From positions 3,413,001 to 3,477,000 of the forward strand of contig NC_007761.1 of NCBI RefSeq assembly GCF_000092045.1: DNA of 64,000 bases. The letters run 5' to 3'. Source of the stretch: Rhizobium etli CFN 42. Its GTDB lineage: Bacteria; Pseudomonadota; Alphaproteobacteria; Rhizobiales; Rhizobiaceae. The notes below the pieces were generated by a model, which did not search any database, was not told the origin of the DNA, and saw only the letters and a program-made list of their open reading frames with translations. Of the stretch, positions 35,195 through 43,355 are shown piece by piece. Made by a program: the position numbers and the translations under genes. Positions within the stretch are counted from its first letter, which is position 1. Each line of letters begins with the position of its first letter.

Positions 35195-35265
35195 AATGGC
35201 CAATTTCGCAAAGCTCTACCATCAGCGATACCAAGCTGCAATTCCAACACGGAAAGGAAAGACCG

Positions 35266-35676
35266 ATGGCAAGCCCCGTCGCCGAAGTACCAGCCGCCGA
35301 GCCCGATCTCGCCGCCGCCCACTATGCCGCCAAGCTCGCATTCGAAACCGATTGCTCGGATGTCCATACCGCCTTTGCCCGCGCCATGGTGGACTTCGTT
35401 CTCCTCGACGTGCGCTCACCGGCCCTATTTGCACAATCCCACGTGCCAGGTGCGATCAACCTTCCGCACGGCAAGATGACCGCGCACCGCATGTCGGAGT
35501 GGGCGAGGGAGACGCTGTTCGTCGTTTATTGCGCCGGTCCCCACTGCAACGGCGCGGATAAGGCTGCTCTCCGCCTCGCCAAGCTCGGCCTAAAGGCGAA
35601 GCTGATGATCGGCGGGATGACCGGCTGGGTCGATGAAGGTTTCGCCCTCGAAAGCGGCGCCGTCGCTGCCGAATAG
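35266..35676 (+). CDS. Rhodanese-domain sulfurtransferase
   Basis: This encodes 136 residues, a single rhodanese domain: VDFVLLDVRSPALFAQSHVPGAINLPH and active-site cysteine in FVVYCAGPHCNGADKAALRLAKLG. Single-domain rhodaneses carry a persulfide on that cysteine. AAGGAAAG precedes the ATG. It is divergent from the FtrA-like regulator and probably controlled by it. Confidence 0.85.
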   Translation: MASPVAEVPAAEPDLAAAHYAAKLAFETDCSDVHTAFARAMVDFVLLDVRSPALFAQSHVPGAINLPHGKMTAHRMSEWARETLFVVYCAGPHCNGADKAALRLAKLGLKAKLMIGGMTGWVDEGFALESGAVAAE

Positions 35677-35681
35677 CAGAA

Positions 35682-35709
35682 CGCTCCCCTCCCTGAGGCG
35701 AGGGGAGCG
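35682..35709. terminator. Bidirectional terminator between rhodanese and dehydrogenase genes
   Basis: CGCTCCCCTC and GAGGGGAGCG form a 10-bp stem with an eight-base loop, exactly between two convergent stop codons (35676 and 35716). Confidence 0.65.
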
Positions 35710-35715
35710 CATGTT

Positions 35716-36738
35716 TCAAAACTCGATGACGACCTTGCCGAACGGGCCGCGATAAAGATGATCGAGCGCCTCCGGCAGTTCCTCGAAGGCATAACGCCTG
35801 TCGACGACAGGCTTGAGCCCGGTCTGGTCCACGGCGCGCACCAGATCTTCGAGCGCCCGGCGATGGCCGACCGTTATTCCCTGCACGACAGGCGCCTTAA
35901 GAAGCAAAGGCGCTACGGGCGCCGAGACATCAAAACCCTCGAATACGCCGATCACCGAAATCCGACCGTTGACCGCCACAGCCTTCAGCGCCTGGCCGAG
36001 ATGCGGTCCGCCGACGATCTCAAGCACGTGGTCGGCGCCGTAATTGCCGGTCAATTGATAGAACTGCTCCACCCAATCGCCGTCGTGCCGGTTGATCAGA
36101 TGATCGGCGCCGAGCGCGGACGCCCGCTCGAGCTTTTCGGTGCTGCCTGAGGTAATGAAGACCTCGGCGCCATGCGCCTTAGCGATCTGCAGGCCGAAGA
36201 GCGCGACACCGCCGGTTCCCTGCACCAACACCTTTTCGCCTGCCTTGAGCCTGCCGCATTCAATGAGGGCAAACCAAGCGGTCAGGCCGGCGCAGGGCAG
36301 CGTGCTCGCTTCGCCGGCATCGAGCGTTGCCGGCGCAAGCGTGAACCACTCTTCGGAAAGCACGGTATGTTCGGACAGCACGCCCGGATAGAAGCCGCCC
36401 CGTGTCTGGTAATGCGGAGTGTGGGCCGTGCCCGGCCCCCGACCCTCGATCCAGTCTGGGGAAAAGGTGGAGATCACCCGGTCGCCGGGTTTAAATCGGG
36501 TGACGTCGGGCCCGACGGCTTCGACCACACCCGCCATGTCGGAGGCCGGCACGAAGGGAAACTGCAGCGGCAGGCCCATGCCGCTCTCGAGCACCAGCCT
36601 GTCACGGAAATTGAGAGAGACCGCCTGCGTCCGCACACGGATCATCGTGCCCGACACGTCGGGGATTCTGGCTTCGCCGATCTTAAGATCGGCTTCCGGT
36701 CCGATGGCGCCGGTTTGCCACTGCCTTGTGGTTTGCAT
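35716..36738 (-). CDS. Zinc-type alcohol dehydrogenase-like NAD(P)-dependent oxidoreductase
   Basis: This encodes 340 residues of the MDR superfamily: the N-terminal GroES-like domain (VSLNFRDRLVLESGMG, PASDMAGVVEAVGPDVTRFKPGDRV) and Rossmann domain (LVQGTGGVALFGLQIAKAHGAEVFITSGS). The usual structural zinc cysteines are absent, so it is closer to quinone oxidoreductases than to true zinc ADH. It is divergent from a LysR regulator 90 bp away that probably controls it. Substrate unknown. Confidence 0.8.
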   Translation of the reverse strand: MQTTRQWQTGAIGPEADLKIGEARIPDVSGTMIRVRTQAVSLNFRDRLVLESGMGLPLQFPFVPASDMAGVVEAVGPDVTRFKPGDRVISTFSPDWIEGRGPGTAHTPHYQTRGGFYPGVLSEHTVLSEEWFTLAPATLDAGEASTLPCAGLTAWFALIECGRLKAGEKVLVQGTGGVALFGLQIAKAHGAEVFITSGSTEKLERASALGADHLINRHDGDWVEQFYQLTGNYGADHVLEIVGGPHLGQALKAVAVNGRISVIGVFEGFDVSAPVAPLLLKAPVVQGITVGHRRALEDLVRAVDQTGLKPVVDRRYAFEELPEALDHLYRGPFGKVVIEF

Positions 36739-36828
36739 CTGTCTGCTCCTTCTCGATTGAGGAGCAGCAGATATATCGTTGAAAATCTGTCCGCTGTTGC
36801 GATATTAAATCGACAGAATGGTGCCATC

Positions 36829-37740
36829 ATGGAAACAAATATGGAGCAGCTCAAGGGGATTTCGATCTTTGTCCAGACGGCCGAAGCCGGCGGTTTCTCA
36901 GCCGCCGCCGAACGGCTTCATCTTACGCGTTCGGCGGTCAGCAAGACGATCGCCCGACTCGAACAGAGGCTCGGCGTCCGGCTCTTTAACCGTACGACTC
37001 GGAGCCAAAGCCTGACCGAGGAAGGCCGGTTCTTCTATGAGCGCTGCCTCAGAGCCATCGAAGAAATCCGGATCGGCGAGGCCCAGCTCGAATCGGGCAG
37101 GCGCGCGGTCCGCGGCAGGCTGCGGGTGTCGATGCCGGTGCTGTTCGGACGTCATTGCGCCGCTCCGATTCTAACCCGCCTGCTCGATGATCACCCGGAT
37201 CTCGAACTTGATTTCTCCTTCAGCGACCGCGTTGTCGACCTCCTGGAAGACGGCTTCGATCTTGCCGTCCGCAACGGCCCGCTGAAGGACAATCCCGACC
37301 TGATGGCGCGGGCGATCGCCCGGCAGTCCATGACGGTCTGCGCCTCGCCTACCTACCTGGAAAAATATGGCGTGCCGCAAACGTTCGACGAGCTCGCCCA
37401 CCATCAGGGTATCATCTATCGCAGGGGCGACAACGACAGGGCTTGGATTTTTCCGTCGGCGGTCGGTCCCCCGCGCGAAGTCCTGCCGAAATCGCGGCTG
37501 CGGCTCGACGATCTGGCCTCGATAGCGGACGCCGCAGTCGAAGGCCGGGGGCTTGCCTGGCTGACCTGTTGGCTCGTGCGCGACAGGGTCCTATCAGGTG
37601 AACTCGTGCGGGTTCTGACCGATGTGCCGTCCAACATCTTTGAAGCCTATGCCGTGTGGCCGAGATCACCGGTGATGCTGCCGAAGGTCCGCCTTGCCAT
37701 CGATATATTGGCGGCAAATCTGCCTCGCCTGATGGATTGA
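36829..37740 (+). CDS. LysR-family transcriptional regulator
   Basis: This encodes 303 residues. The N-terminal winged helix (FVQTAEAGGFSAAAERLHLTRSAVSKTIARLEQRLGVRLFNRTTRS) is classic LysR. The effector domain begins at about residue 90 and resembles the CrgA group (LEDGFDLAVRNGPL). It is divergent from the oxidoreductase gene. ATG 36829 is taken; ATG 36841 has a better-spaced GGAAA and is equally possible. Confidence 0.83.
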   Translation: METNMEQLKGISIFVQTAEAGGFSAAAERLHLTRSAVSKTIARLEQRLGVRLFNRTTRSQSLTEEGRFFYERCLRAIEEIRIGEAQLESGRRAVRGRLRVSMPVLFGRHCAAPILTRLLDDHPDLELDFSFSDRVVDLLEDGFDLAVRNGPLKDNPDLMARAIARQSMTVCASPTYLEKYGVPQTFDELAHHQGIIYRRGDNDRAWIFPSAVGPPREVLPKSRLRLDDLASIADAAVEGRGLAWLTCWLVRDRVLSGELVRVLTDVPSNIFEAYAVWPRSPVMLPKVRLAIDILAANLPRLMD

Positions 37741-37929
37741 AGAGCGCTCGCGCCACAGGTGGCGCCTGCGCTTGGGCAGAGCAGTGGATCGGGATTGAAC
37801 GAGGCCCATGTTTTCTGGGTTTCTCTGGGATTACAGAGATGCTGCAGTATATCGCTACTTCGCCCTCCTCCTGTAAACGGCATCATCTGCGATATCACCC
37901 AGAATACGGTCCACATGTCACTTCGCAGC

Positions 37930-38541
37930 GTGCTTCGCGCACAAACAGCAGATTGCTGGATGCCTTCTTCCGTGAAGGCGCGCGGGTGCAGGCGCGCGCT
38001 CTTTATCTGCGCAATCTGTTCGCATCATCGTCGATGTCGACGCGGTACCCGTGCCGGTTCTCCCGCAACTGGACGAACAGAGCCAGCCGCTCGATCTCTC
38101 CATGTCAATCCGAAACGCGGATTACCGGATGCGGCGCCGGCCGGCATTGGCGAACACAAGCGCGTCTCCACCGATCAAGAACCGCTTTCGGGTCTGAAGA
38201 TCCTGCTGGTGGAAAGGATTATCGCCATGAACGGGAAATGCCATCCGGCGCCGCCTGGGCGCCGACGTGACAATGGCTCCGAGCGTCGCCGACGCCATGG
38301 AAATCCTGACCGGGCAGTCTTTCGACTTCGCGCTTTTCGATGTCAATCTCGGCGACGAGACCAGCTTGGGGATCGCCAACCGGCTGGCTGCCGAAGGCAT
38401 GCCCTTCGTCTTTGCGACGGGTTATGGCGAGGGCATAGCGCAGGCGAACAGCCATTCGGATGCGCCGGTCTTACAGAAGCCCTATACAGCCGAAGGCATA
38501 CGGATCTTCTTGCCCAGGTGCCGTTGCGCAAGAAAGGGTAG
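37930..38541 (+). pseudogene. Remnant of a bacteriophytochrome with C-terminal receiver domain
   Basis: Pieces of a photoreceptor kinase are spread over all three forward frames. At about 37955-38015 the translation VQARALYLRNLF resembles the phytochrome GAF core. One missing base shifts the frame, and IIVDVDAVPVPVLPQLDEQ, QPLDLSMS continue the same GAF segment to about 38105. From 38190 SGLKILLVE begins a receiver domain, which shifts frame twice: VTMAPSVADAMEIL, FDFALFDVNLGDE and FVFATGYGEG in one frame, then DLLAQVPLRKKG in another. The PHY and kinase parts are gone. The order GAF-receiver fits an Agp2-type phytochrome. Confidence 0.6.
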
Positions 38542-38544
38542 GCC

Positions 38545-39195
38545 TCAGGGCCGAGGGGAATCCGGCCGCAGACCGCCGATGAAAAGCTGTTCCAGGAACC
38601 GCGCCGCGTCTTCGAACCGCTCGTCGCCGGCGTGCTCCTGCCCCAGCACAGCCCGCACTTGGACATCGAAATCGGCGTAATGTTGGGTCGTCGACCATAT
38701 GGAGAAGATCAGGTGGTAGGGATCGCATTCGATGATCTTGCCTGATTTCGCCCAAGCGCGAATGACCTCGGCCTTCTCGTCGACCAACTCCTTCAGCGGC
38801 CCCTTCAGCTCGTCTTCAATATGCGGCGCCCCCTGCAGAACTTCATTGGCGAACAGCCGGCTCTCGCGCGGAAAATCGCGCGCCATCTCCAGTTTGCGTC
38901 TGATGTAGCTGCGGATCTCCTCCTCCGGATTGCCTTCAGCATCAAACGCGCGCAGCGGCTCCAGCCAGGTGTAGAGCACCCGGTCGATAAGCGCCCGGTG
39001 CATGGCTTCCTTGGTGCGGAAATAATAGAGCAGATTGGGTTTCGACATTCCGGCCACTTCGGCGATCTGATCGATCGTCGAGCCGCGGAAGCCGCGCGCT
39101 GAAAACACGTCGAGCGCTGCTTCCAGAATCTGCTCTTCCTTCTCCTCCTGGATTCGTGTCCGCCTCAGTGTCTTCGCTGCTCTCGGAATAGCCAT
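38545..39195 (-). CDS. rutR: RutR-like TetR-family regulator of pyrimidine use
   Basis: This encodes 216 residues. The helix-turn-helix (ILEAALDVFSARGFRGSTIDQIAEVAGMSKPNLLYYFRTKEAMH) and C-terminal segment (LFANEVLQGAPHIEDELKGPLKELVDEKAEVIRAWAKSGKI, DPYHLIFSIWSTTQHYADFDVQV) are those of RutR, which senses uracil or thymine. It is divergent from the amidohydrolase gene, and a RutR-like operator lies between. It probably represses the catabolic operon until pyrimidine is present. Confidence 0.82.
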   Translation of the reverse strand: MAIPRAAKTLRRTRIQEEKEEQILEAALDVFSARGFRGSTIDQIAEVAGMSKPNLLYYFRTKEAMHRALIDRVLYTWLEPLRAFDAEGNPEEEIRSYIRRKLEMARDFPRESRLFANEVLQGAPHIEDELKGPLKELVDEKAEVIRAWAKSGKIIECDPYHLIFSIWSTTQHYADFDVQVRAVLGQEHAGDERFEDAARFLEQLFIGGLRPDSPRP

Positions 39196-39340
39196 CGGCT
39201 ATTGTTTCCCCTTGAAATTCAACTTCTTCGCTCAAGTTTGGCTAGGGCAAGCCCCCTGCCGCGTTCTTAAGCAACTGCCCGCATTTTTATCGGCAATTTT
39301 CGTGATTTTCGTCTTGAGCCCCGCGGTGGAAGTTGTAATG

Positions 39341-39356
39341 TTTACCAATCGGTCAA
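39341..39356. promoter_or_regulatory. Candidate RutR operator
   Basis: TTTACCAATCGGTCAA matches the E. coli RutR site TTGACCA-NN-TGGTCAA at 12 of 14 defined positions. It lies between the divergent rutR-like and amidohydrolase genes. The rest of 39196-39494 shows no gene. Confidence 0.6.
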
Positions 39357-39494
39357 ATATCCGCCAGATGAAAACCAAAGGCAACTGGCGATTTTCCGGC
39401 GCTCGACAAAACCAATAAGAGGCGCTGGGAAAGACCACGGGAACAGGCAGGCATGCCCCTTGCATGACTGCCGCAAACAGGTGAGGGCTTGAAA

Positions 39495-40748
39495 ATGGTG
39501 GCAGCACCAGGCGAGAACATGCGCGTCAATGGCGACCGTCTTTGGGACAGTCTCATGGACATGGCGAAGATCGGACCGGGCGTTGCAGGCGGCAACAATC
39601 GCCAGACGCTGACGGACTCGGATGCCGAAGGCCGCAGCCTCTTTAAAAAATGGTGCGACGAAGCGGGCCTCACCATGGGCGTCGACCAGATGGGCACGAT
39701 GTTCGCCACCCGCCCTGGGACCGATCCCGATGCCCTGCCCGTCTATGTTGGCTCGCATCTCGACACCCAGCCGACCGGCGGCAAATATGACGGCGTGCTC
39801 GGCGTGCTCTCGGCCCTCGAAGTCGTGCGCACCATGAACGATCTCGGCATTAAGACCAAACATCCCATCGTCGTCACCAACTGGACGAACGAGGAAGGTG
39901 CGCGTTTCGCCCCCGCCATGCTGGCTTCCGGTGTCTTTGCCGGCGTGCACAGTCTGGACTTCGCCTATAACCGCAAAGATCCCGAGGGCAATCTCTTCGG
40001 CGACGAGCTGAAGCGCATCGGCTGGGTCGGCGACGAGGAAGTCGGCGCCCGCAAGATGCACGCCTATTTCGAATATCACATCGAGCAGGGTCCGATCCTC
40101 GAAGCCGAAAGCAAGCAGATCGGCGTCGTCACCCACTGCCAGGGCCTCTGGTGGCTGGAATTCACGTTGACCGGCAAGGAAGCCCATACCGGCTCGACCC
40201 CGATGAACATGCGCGTGAATGCCGGCCTTGCCATGTCGCGCATCCTGGAAATGGTTCAGGCTGTCGCGATGGGCGAACAGCCGGGCGCCGTCGGCGGCGT
40301 CGGCCAAGTCTTCTTTTCGCCGAATTCCCGCAACGTGCTGCCTGGCAAGGTGGTTTTCACCGTCGACATCCGCTCACCCGACAAGGCCAAGCTCGACCGC
40401 ATGCGTGCAAAGATCGAGGCGCAAGCCCCGAAGATCTGCGACACGCTCGGCGTCGGCTGTTCCATCGAGGTGATCGGTCATTTCGCGCCTGTTACCTTCG
40501 ACGAAAAGCTCGTCACCGCGGTCCGCTCCGCCGCCGAGCGCCTCGGCTACACCCACATGAACCTGATCTCTGGCGCCGGCCACGACGCCTGCTGGGCCGC
40601 CAAGGTCGCGCCTGCCACGATGGTCATGTGCCCCTGCGTCGACGGGCTCTCGCACAATGAAGCGGAAGAGATTTCCAAGGAATGGGCGACAGCGGGTGCC
40701 GATGTGCTGTTCCATGCGGTGGTGGAGACGGCGGAGATCGTGGTGTGA
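39495..40748 (+). CDS. pydC: Zn-dependent N-carbamoyl-beta-alanine amidohydrolase (M20 family)
   Basis: This encodes 417 residues. It belongs to the M20/AmaB hydrolase group with metal ligands in YVGSHLDTQPTGGKYDG, NWTNEEGARFAPAMLASG and EYHIEQGPILE, and the dimerisation domain around GKEAHTGSTPMNMR. ISGAGHDACWAAKVAPATMVMCPCVDGLSHNEAE carries the last ligand. Beside dihydropyrimidinase it should hydrolyse N-carbamoyl-beta-alanine to beta-alanine, CO2 and ammonia. The gene name is by pathway position; hydantoinase-type carbamoylases look alike. Confidence 0.83.
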   Translation: MVAAPGENMRVNGDRLWDSLMDMAKIGPGVAGGNNRQTLTDSDAEGRSLFKKWCDEAGLTMGVDQMGTMFATRPGTDPDALPVYVGSHLDTQPTGGKYDGVLGVLSALEVVRTMNDLGIKTKHPIVVTNWTNEEGARFAPAMLASGVFAGVHSLDFAYNRKDPEGNLFGDELKRIGWVGDEEVGARKMHAYFEYHIEQGPILEAESKQIGVVTHCQGLWWLEFTLTGKEAHTGSTPMNMRVNAGLAMSRILEMVQAVAMGEQPGAVGGVGQVFFSPNSRNVLPGKVVFTVDIRSPDKAKLDRMRAKIEAQAPKICDTLGVGCSIEVIGHFAPVTFDEKLVTAVRSAAERLGYTHMNLISGAGHDACWAAKVAPATMVMCPCVDGLSHNEAEEISKEWATAGADVLFHAVVETAEIVV

Positions 40749-41338
40749 TGTCTAGTGTCTCACCCGGAGCCCCCTCATCCGACCCTTCGGGCCACCTTCT
40801 CCCCGCTGGGGAGAAGGGAGCGGCTGACGTTGCGGCTTCCACCTTCTCCCCTCGGGGAGAAGGTGCCCGAAGGGCGGATGAGGGGGCTCCGGGTGAGACG
40901 AAAATTATCAGACAGGATATCCGTAAACATCGTCCGGCCAAAACCGGGCAAGCCCGCCAGCTTCGCCGCAACGAAACCGAAGAGGAATACTACCTCTGGA
41001 GCGACTTACGCGCACGACGCCTGAACGGCTACAAATTCGCGCGACAGGCTCCGCTCGGCCCATTCATTGTCGATTTCCTCTGTCGCGACGAACGACTGAT
41101 TGTCGAAGTCGACGGCTTCCAGCACGCCGATAACGCGACTGATCAACGCCGTACCGAATGGCTCAATGCCAATGGCTATTCAGTACTGCGCTTCTGGAAT
41201 CAGCAAATCTCGCGCGAGCGGCGCTCAGTACTCGAAACGATCTTTGCGGCCTTGCAGGGCCGGCTTGAATTCAGTCCCGAACTGCCCGGCTTCTATTCGC
41301 CAGCCGCATTCACAAATAAGGATAGGCAACGATCATGA
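40748..41338 (+). CDS. DUF559 endonuclease-like protein with repeat-derived N-terminus
   Basis: This encodes 196 residues. The C-terminal two thirds (from about residue 73, LRRNETEEEYYLWSDLRARRLNGYKFARQ, VDFLCRDERLIVEVDGFQH, LNANGYSVLRFWNQQI) is the DUF559/Vsr-like nuclease fold with catalytic Asp and Glu-Val-Asp. The first 50 residues (SPGAPSSDPSGHLLPAGEKG, then TFSPRGEGARRADEGAPGET) are translated from the inverted-repeat element 40759-40897. The ATG overlaps the amidohydrolase stop (TGATG), and no other standard start is in frame before the domain. It overlaps the dihydropyrimidinase start by ATGA. Confidence 0.6.
   Translation: MSSVSPGAPSSDPSGHLLPAGEKGAADVAASTFSPRGEGARRADEGAPGETKIIRQDIRKHRPAKTGQARQLRRNETEEEYYLWSDLRARRLNGYKFARQAPLGPFIVDFLCRDERLIVEVDGFQHADNATDQRRTEWLNANGYSVLRFWNQQISRERRSVLETIFAALQGRLEFSPELPGFYSPAAFTNKDRQRS
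40759..40897. repeat. RIME-like mosaic palindromic element
   Basis: The outer arms CTCACCCGGAGCCCCCTCAT and its complement ATGAGGGGGCTCCGGGTGAG bound the element. Inner arms CCTTCGGGC and GCCCGAAGG continue the symmetry, and each half contains its own hairpin (CCTTCTCCCC and GGGGAGAAGG). Total length is 139 bp. Form and size fit the rhizobial intergenic mosaic elements (RIME). Unusually it lies within an open reading frame. Confidence 0.8.
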
Positions 41339-42789
41339 CCACAGTCATCAAGAACGGCACCATCGTCACGGCCGACCTCACCTACAAGGCTGACGTCAAG
41401 ATCGACGGCGGCAAGATCGTCGAGATCGGTCCGAACCTCTCGGGCGACGAAACGCTGGATGCGACCGGCTGTTACGTCATGCCTGGCGGCATCGATCCGC
41501 ACACCCATCTCGAAATGCCCTTCATGGGCACTTATTCTTCCGACGATTTCGAGAGCGGCACACGCGCGGCCCTTTCCGGCGGCACGACCATGGTCGTCGA
41601 TTTCGCCCTCCCCGCCCCCGGCCAGTCGCTGCTCGAAGCGCTGACCATGTGGGACAACAAATCGACCCGGGCCAATTGCGACTATTCCTTCCATATGGCG
41701 GTGACCTGGTGGAGCGAGCAGGTCTTCAAGGAGATGGAGACCATCGTCCGCGACAAGGGCATCAACACCTTCAAGCACTTCATGGCCTATAAGGGCGCGC
41801 TGATGGTCGACGATGACGAGATGTTCGCGTCCTTCCAGCGCTGCGCCGAACTCGGCGCCTTGCCGCTGGTGCATGCCGAAAACGGCGACGTCGTCGCCTC
41901 GATGTCGGCGAAGCTGCTCGCCGAGGGCAATAACGGCCCCGAGGCTCACGCCTATTCCCGCCCTGCCGAGGTCGAGGGCGAAGCCACCAACCGCGCCATC
42001 ATGATTGCCGACATGGCCGGCTGCCCTGTCTATATCGTCCATACTTCCTGCGAACAGGCGCATGAAGCGATCCGCCGCGCCCGTGCCAAGGGCATGCGCG
42101 TCTATGGCGAGCCGCTGATCCAGCACCTGACACTCGACGAGAGCGAATATTCCAACCCCGACTGGGATCATGCCGCCCGTCGCGTGATGTCGCCGCCATT
42201 CCGCAGCAAGCAGCATCAGGACAGTCTCTGGGCCGGGCTTGCCTCCGGTTCGCTGCAGGTGGTCGCGACCGACCATTGCGCCTTCACGACGGCGCAGAAA
42301 CGTTTCGGCGTGGGGGATTTCACCAAGATCCCGAACGGCACCGGCGGTCTCGAAGACCGCATGCCGATGCTCTGGACGCACGGCGTCAACATTGGCCGCC
42401 TGACGATGAACGAGTTCGTTGCCGTTACCTCGACCAACATCGCCAAGATTCTCAACATCTATCCGAAGAAGGGCGCGATCCTCGTCGGCGCCGATGCCGA
42501 TATCGTGGTTTGGGATCCGAAGCGCTCCAAGACCATCTCGTCGAAGACCCAGCAGTCGGCGATCGATTACAACGTCTTCGAGGGCAAGGAAGTGACCGGC
42601 CTGCCGCGCTACACGCTGACCCGCGGCGTCGTCGCCATCGAGGAAAGCGACATCAAGACCCGCGAGGGCCACGGCGAGTTCGTCCGGCGCGAACCGGTAA
42701 CTGCCGTCAGCAAGGCACTATCCACCTGGAAGGAGATCACCTCTCCGCGCAAGGTGGAACGAAGCGGCATTCCGGCAACCGGCGTATGA
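41335..42789 (+). CDS. hydA: Dihydropyrimidinase
   Basis: This encodes 484 residues of the cyclic amidohydrolase family. Metal ligands: GGIDPHTHLEMPF (HxH), the carboxylated lysine in NTFKHFMAYKG, LVHAENGD, YIVHTSCEQAH and VVATDHCAFT (Asp). Length and the ALPAPGQSLLEAL segment fit D-hydantoinase/dihydropyrimidinase. It opens dihydrouracil and dihydrothymine rings, the second step of the pathway begun by PreTA. It is coupled by ATGA to the DUF559 gene. Confidence 0.9.
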   Translation: MTTVIKNGTIVTADLTYKADVKIDGGKIVEIGPNLSGDETLDATGCYVMPGGIDPHTHLEMPFMGTYSSDDFESGTRAALSGGTTMVVDFALPAPGQSLLEALTMWDNKSTRANCDYSFHMAVTWWSEQVFKEMETIVRDKGINTFKHFMAYKGALMVDDDEMFASFQRCAELGALPLVHAENGDVVASMSAKLLAEGNNGPEAHAYSRPAEVEGEATNRAIMIADMAGCPVYIVHTSCEQAHEAIRRARAKGMRVYGEPLIQHLTLDESEYSNPDWDHAARRVMSPPFRSKQHQDSLWAGLASGSLQVVATDHCAFTTAQKRFGVGDFTKIPNGTGGLEDRMPMLWTHGVNIGRLTMNEFVAVTSTNIAKILNIYPKKGAILVGADADIVVWDPKRSKTISSKTQQSAIDYNVFEGKEVTGLPRYTLTRGVVAIEESDIKTREGHGEFVRREPVTAVSKALSTWKEITSPRKVERSGIPATGV

Positions 42790-42847
42790 CGATGGAGCAT
42801 GATGATACGGCCATCAACCGGGGAATGACGCCTTCATGCGGATGACC

Positions 42848-43261
42848 TCACGCCGGCACCAGCGCGTCCAGCTCCGGGAGAAGCACGACGCTTTCCTGCT
42901 CGTGTGGATCGGTGCGGGCGATGACCGCCGTGCAGGGCGTGCTGCTGAGGTTTGCCGGCATATGCGGCACGCCGGCCGGGATGTAGAAGAGCTCGCCGGC
43001 ATGGGTAATGACATGATGCTCCAGCCGGTCCCCGTACCAGGTATGAGCCTCGCCGGAGAGCACGTAGATCGCCGTCTCATGCGCTTCGTGCAGGTGCGCC
43101 TTGGCTCGTACGCCTGGCGGGATCGTCAGGAGGTGCATGCAGATGCCGGTGGCACCAACCGTCTCGGCCGCTATCCCTTCGAAATAGCTAAGCCCCTGCT
43201 TGCCGTCATAGGCGTGCTTGGGACGAACGATGTGGCAGGTGGGTTTTGATGTCGCGTCCAT
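42848..43261 (-). CDS. Cupin-domain protein within the pyrimidine cluster
   Basis: This encodes 137 residues, a single cupin barrel: GVRAKAHLHEAHETAIYVLSGEAHTWYGD (motif 1, His/His/Glu) and GELFYIPAGVPHMPAN (motif 2). A GGAGGAAG site precedes the ATG. It is transcribed against its neighbours, between dihydropyrimidinase and the importer genes. It could be a small-molecule-binding or isomerising enzyme. The role in pyrimidine degradation is unknown. Confidence 0.75.
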   Translation of the reverse strand: MDATSKPTCHIVRPKHAYDGKQGLSYFEGIAAETVGATGICMHLLTIPPGVRAKAHLHEAHETAIYVLSGEAHTWYGDRLEHHVITHAGELFYIPAGVPHMPANLSSTPCTAVIARTDPHEQESVVLLPELDALVPA

Positions 43262-43355
43262 TTTCTTCCTCCAAGAATTGCGCCGCCGGCAGGGCCGGCA
43301 GCGATGGTAACATGCAAACCGCCTTCAAGCGGGGAAAACAAGATCGGTCGCATTG

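Noticed and set aside
40759..40897. CRISPR-like or insertion-sequence origin for the repeats at 40759 and 44161
   Set aside because: Each is a single inverted structure without regular spacers, transposase or target duplication visible.
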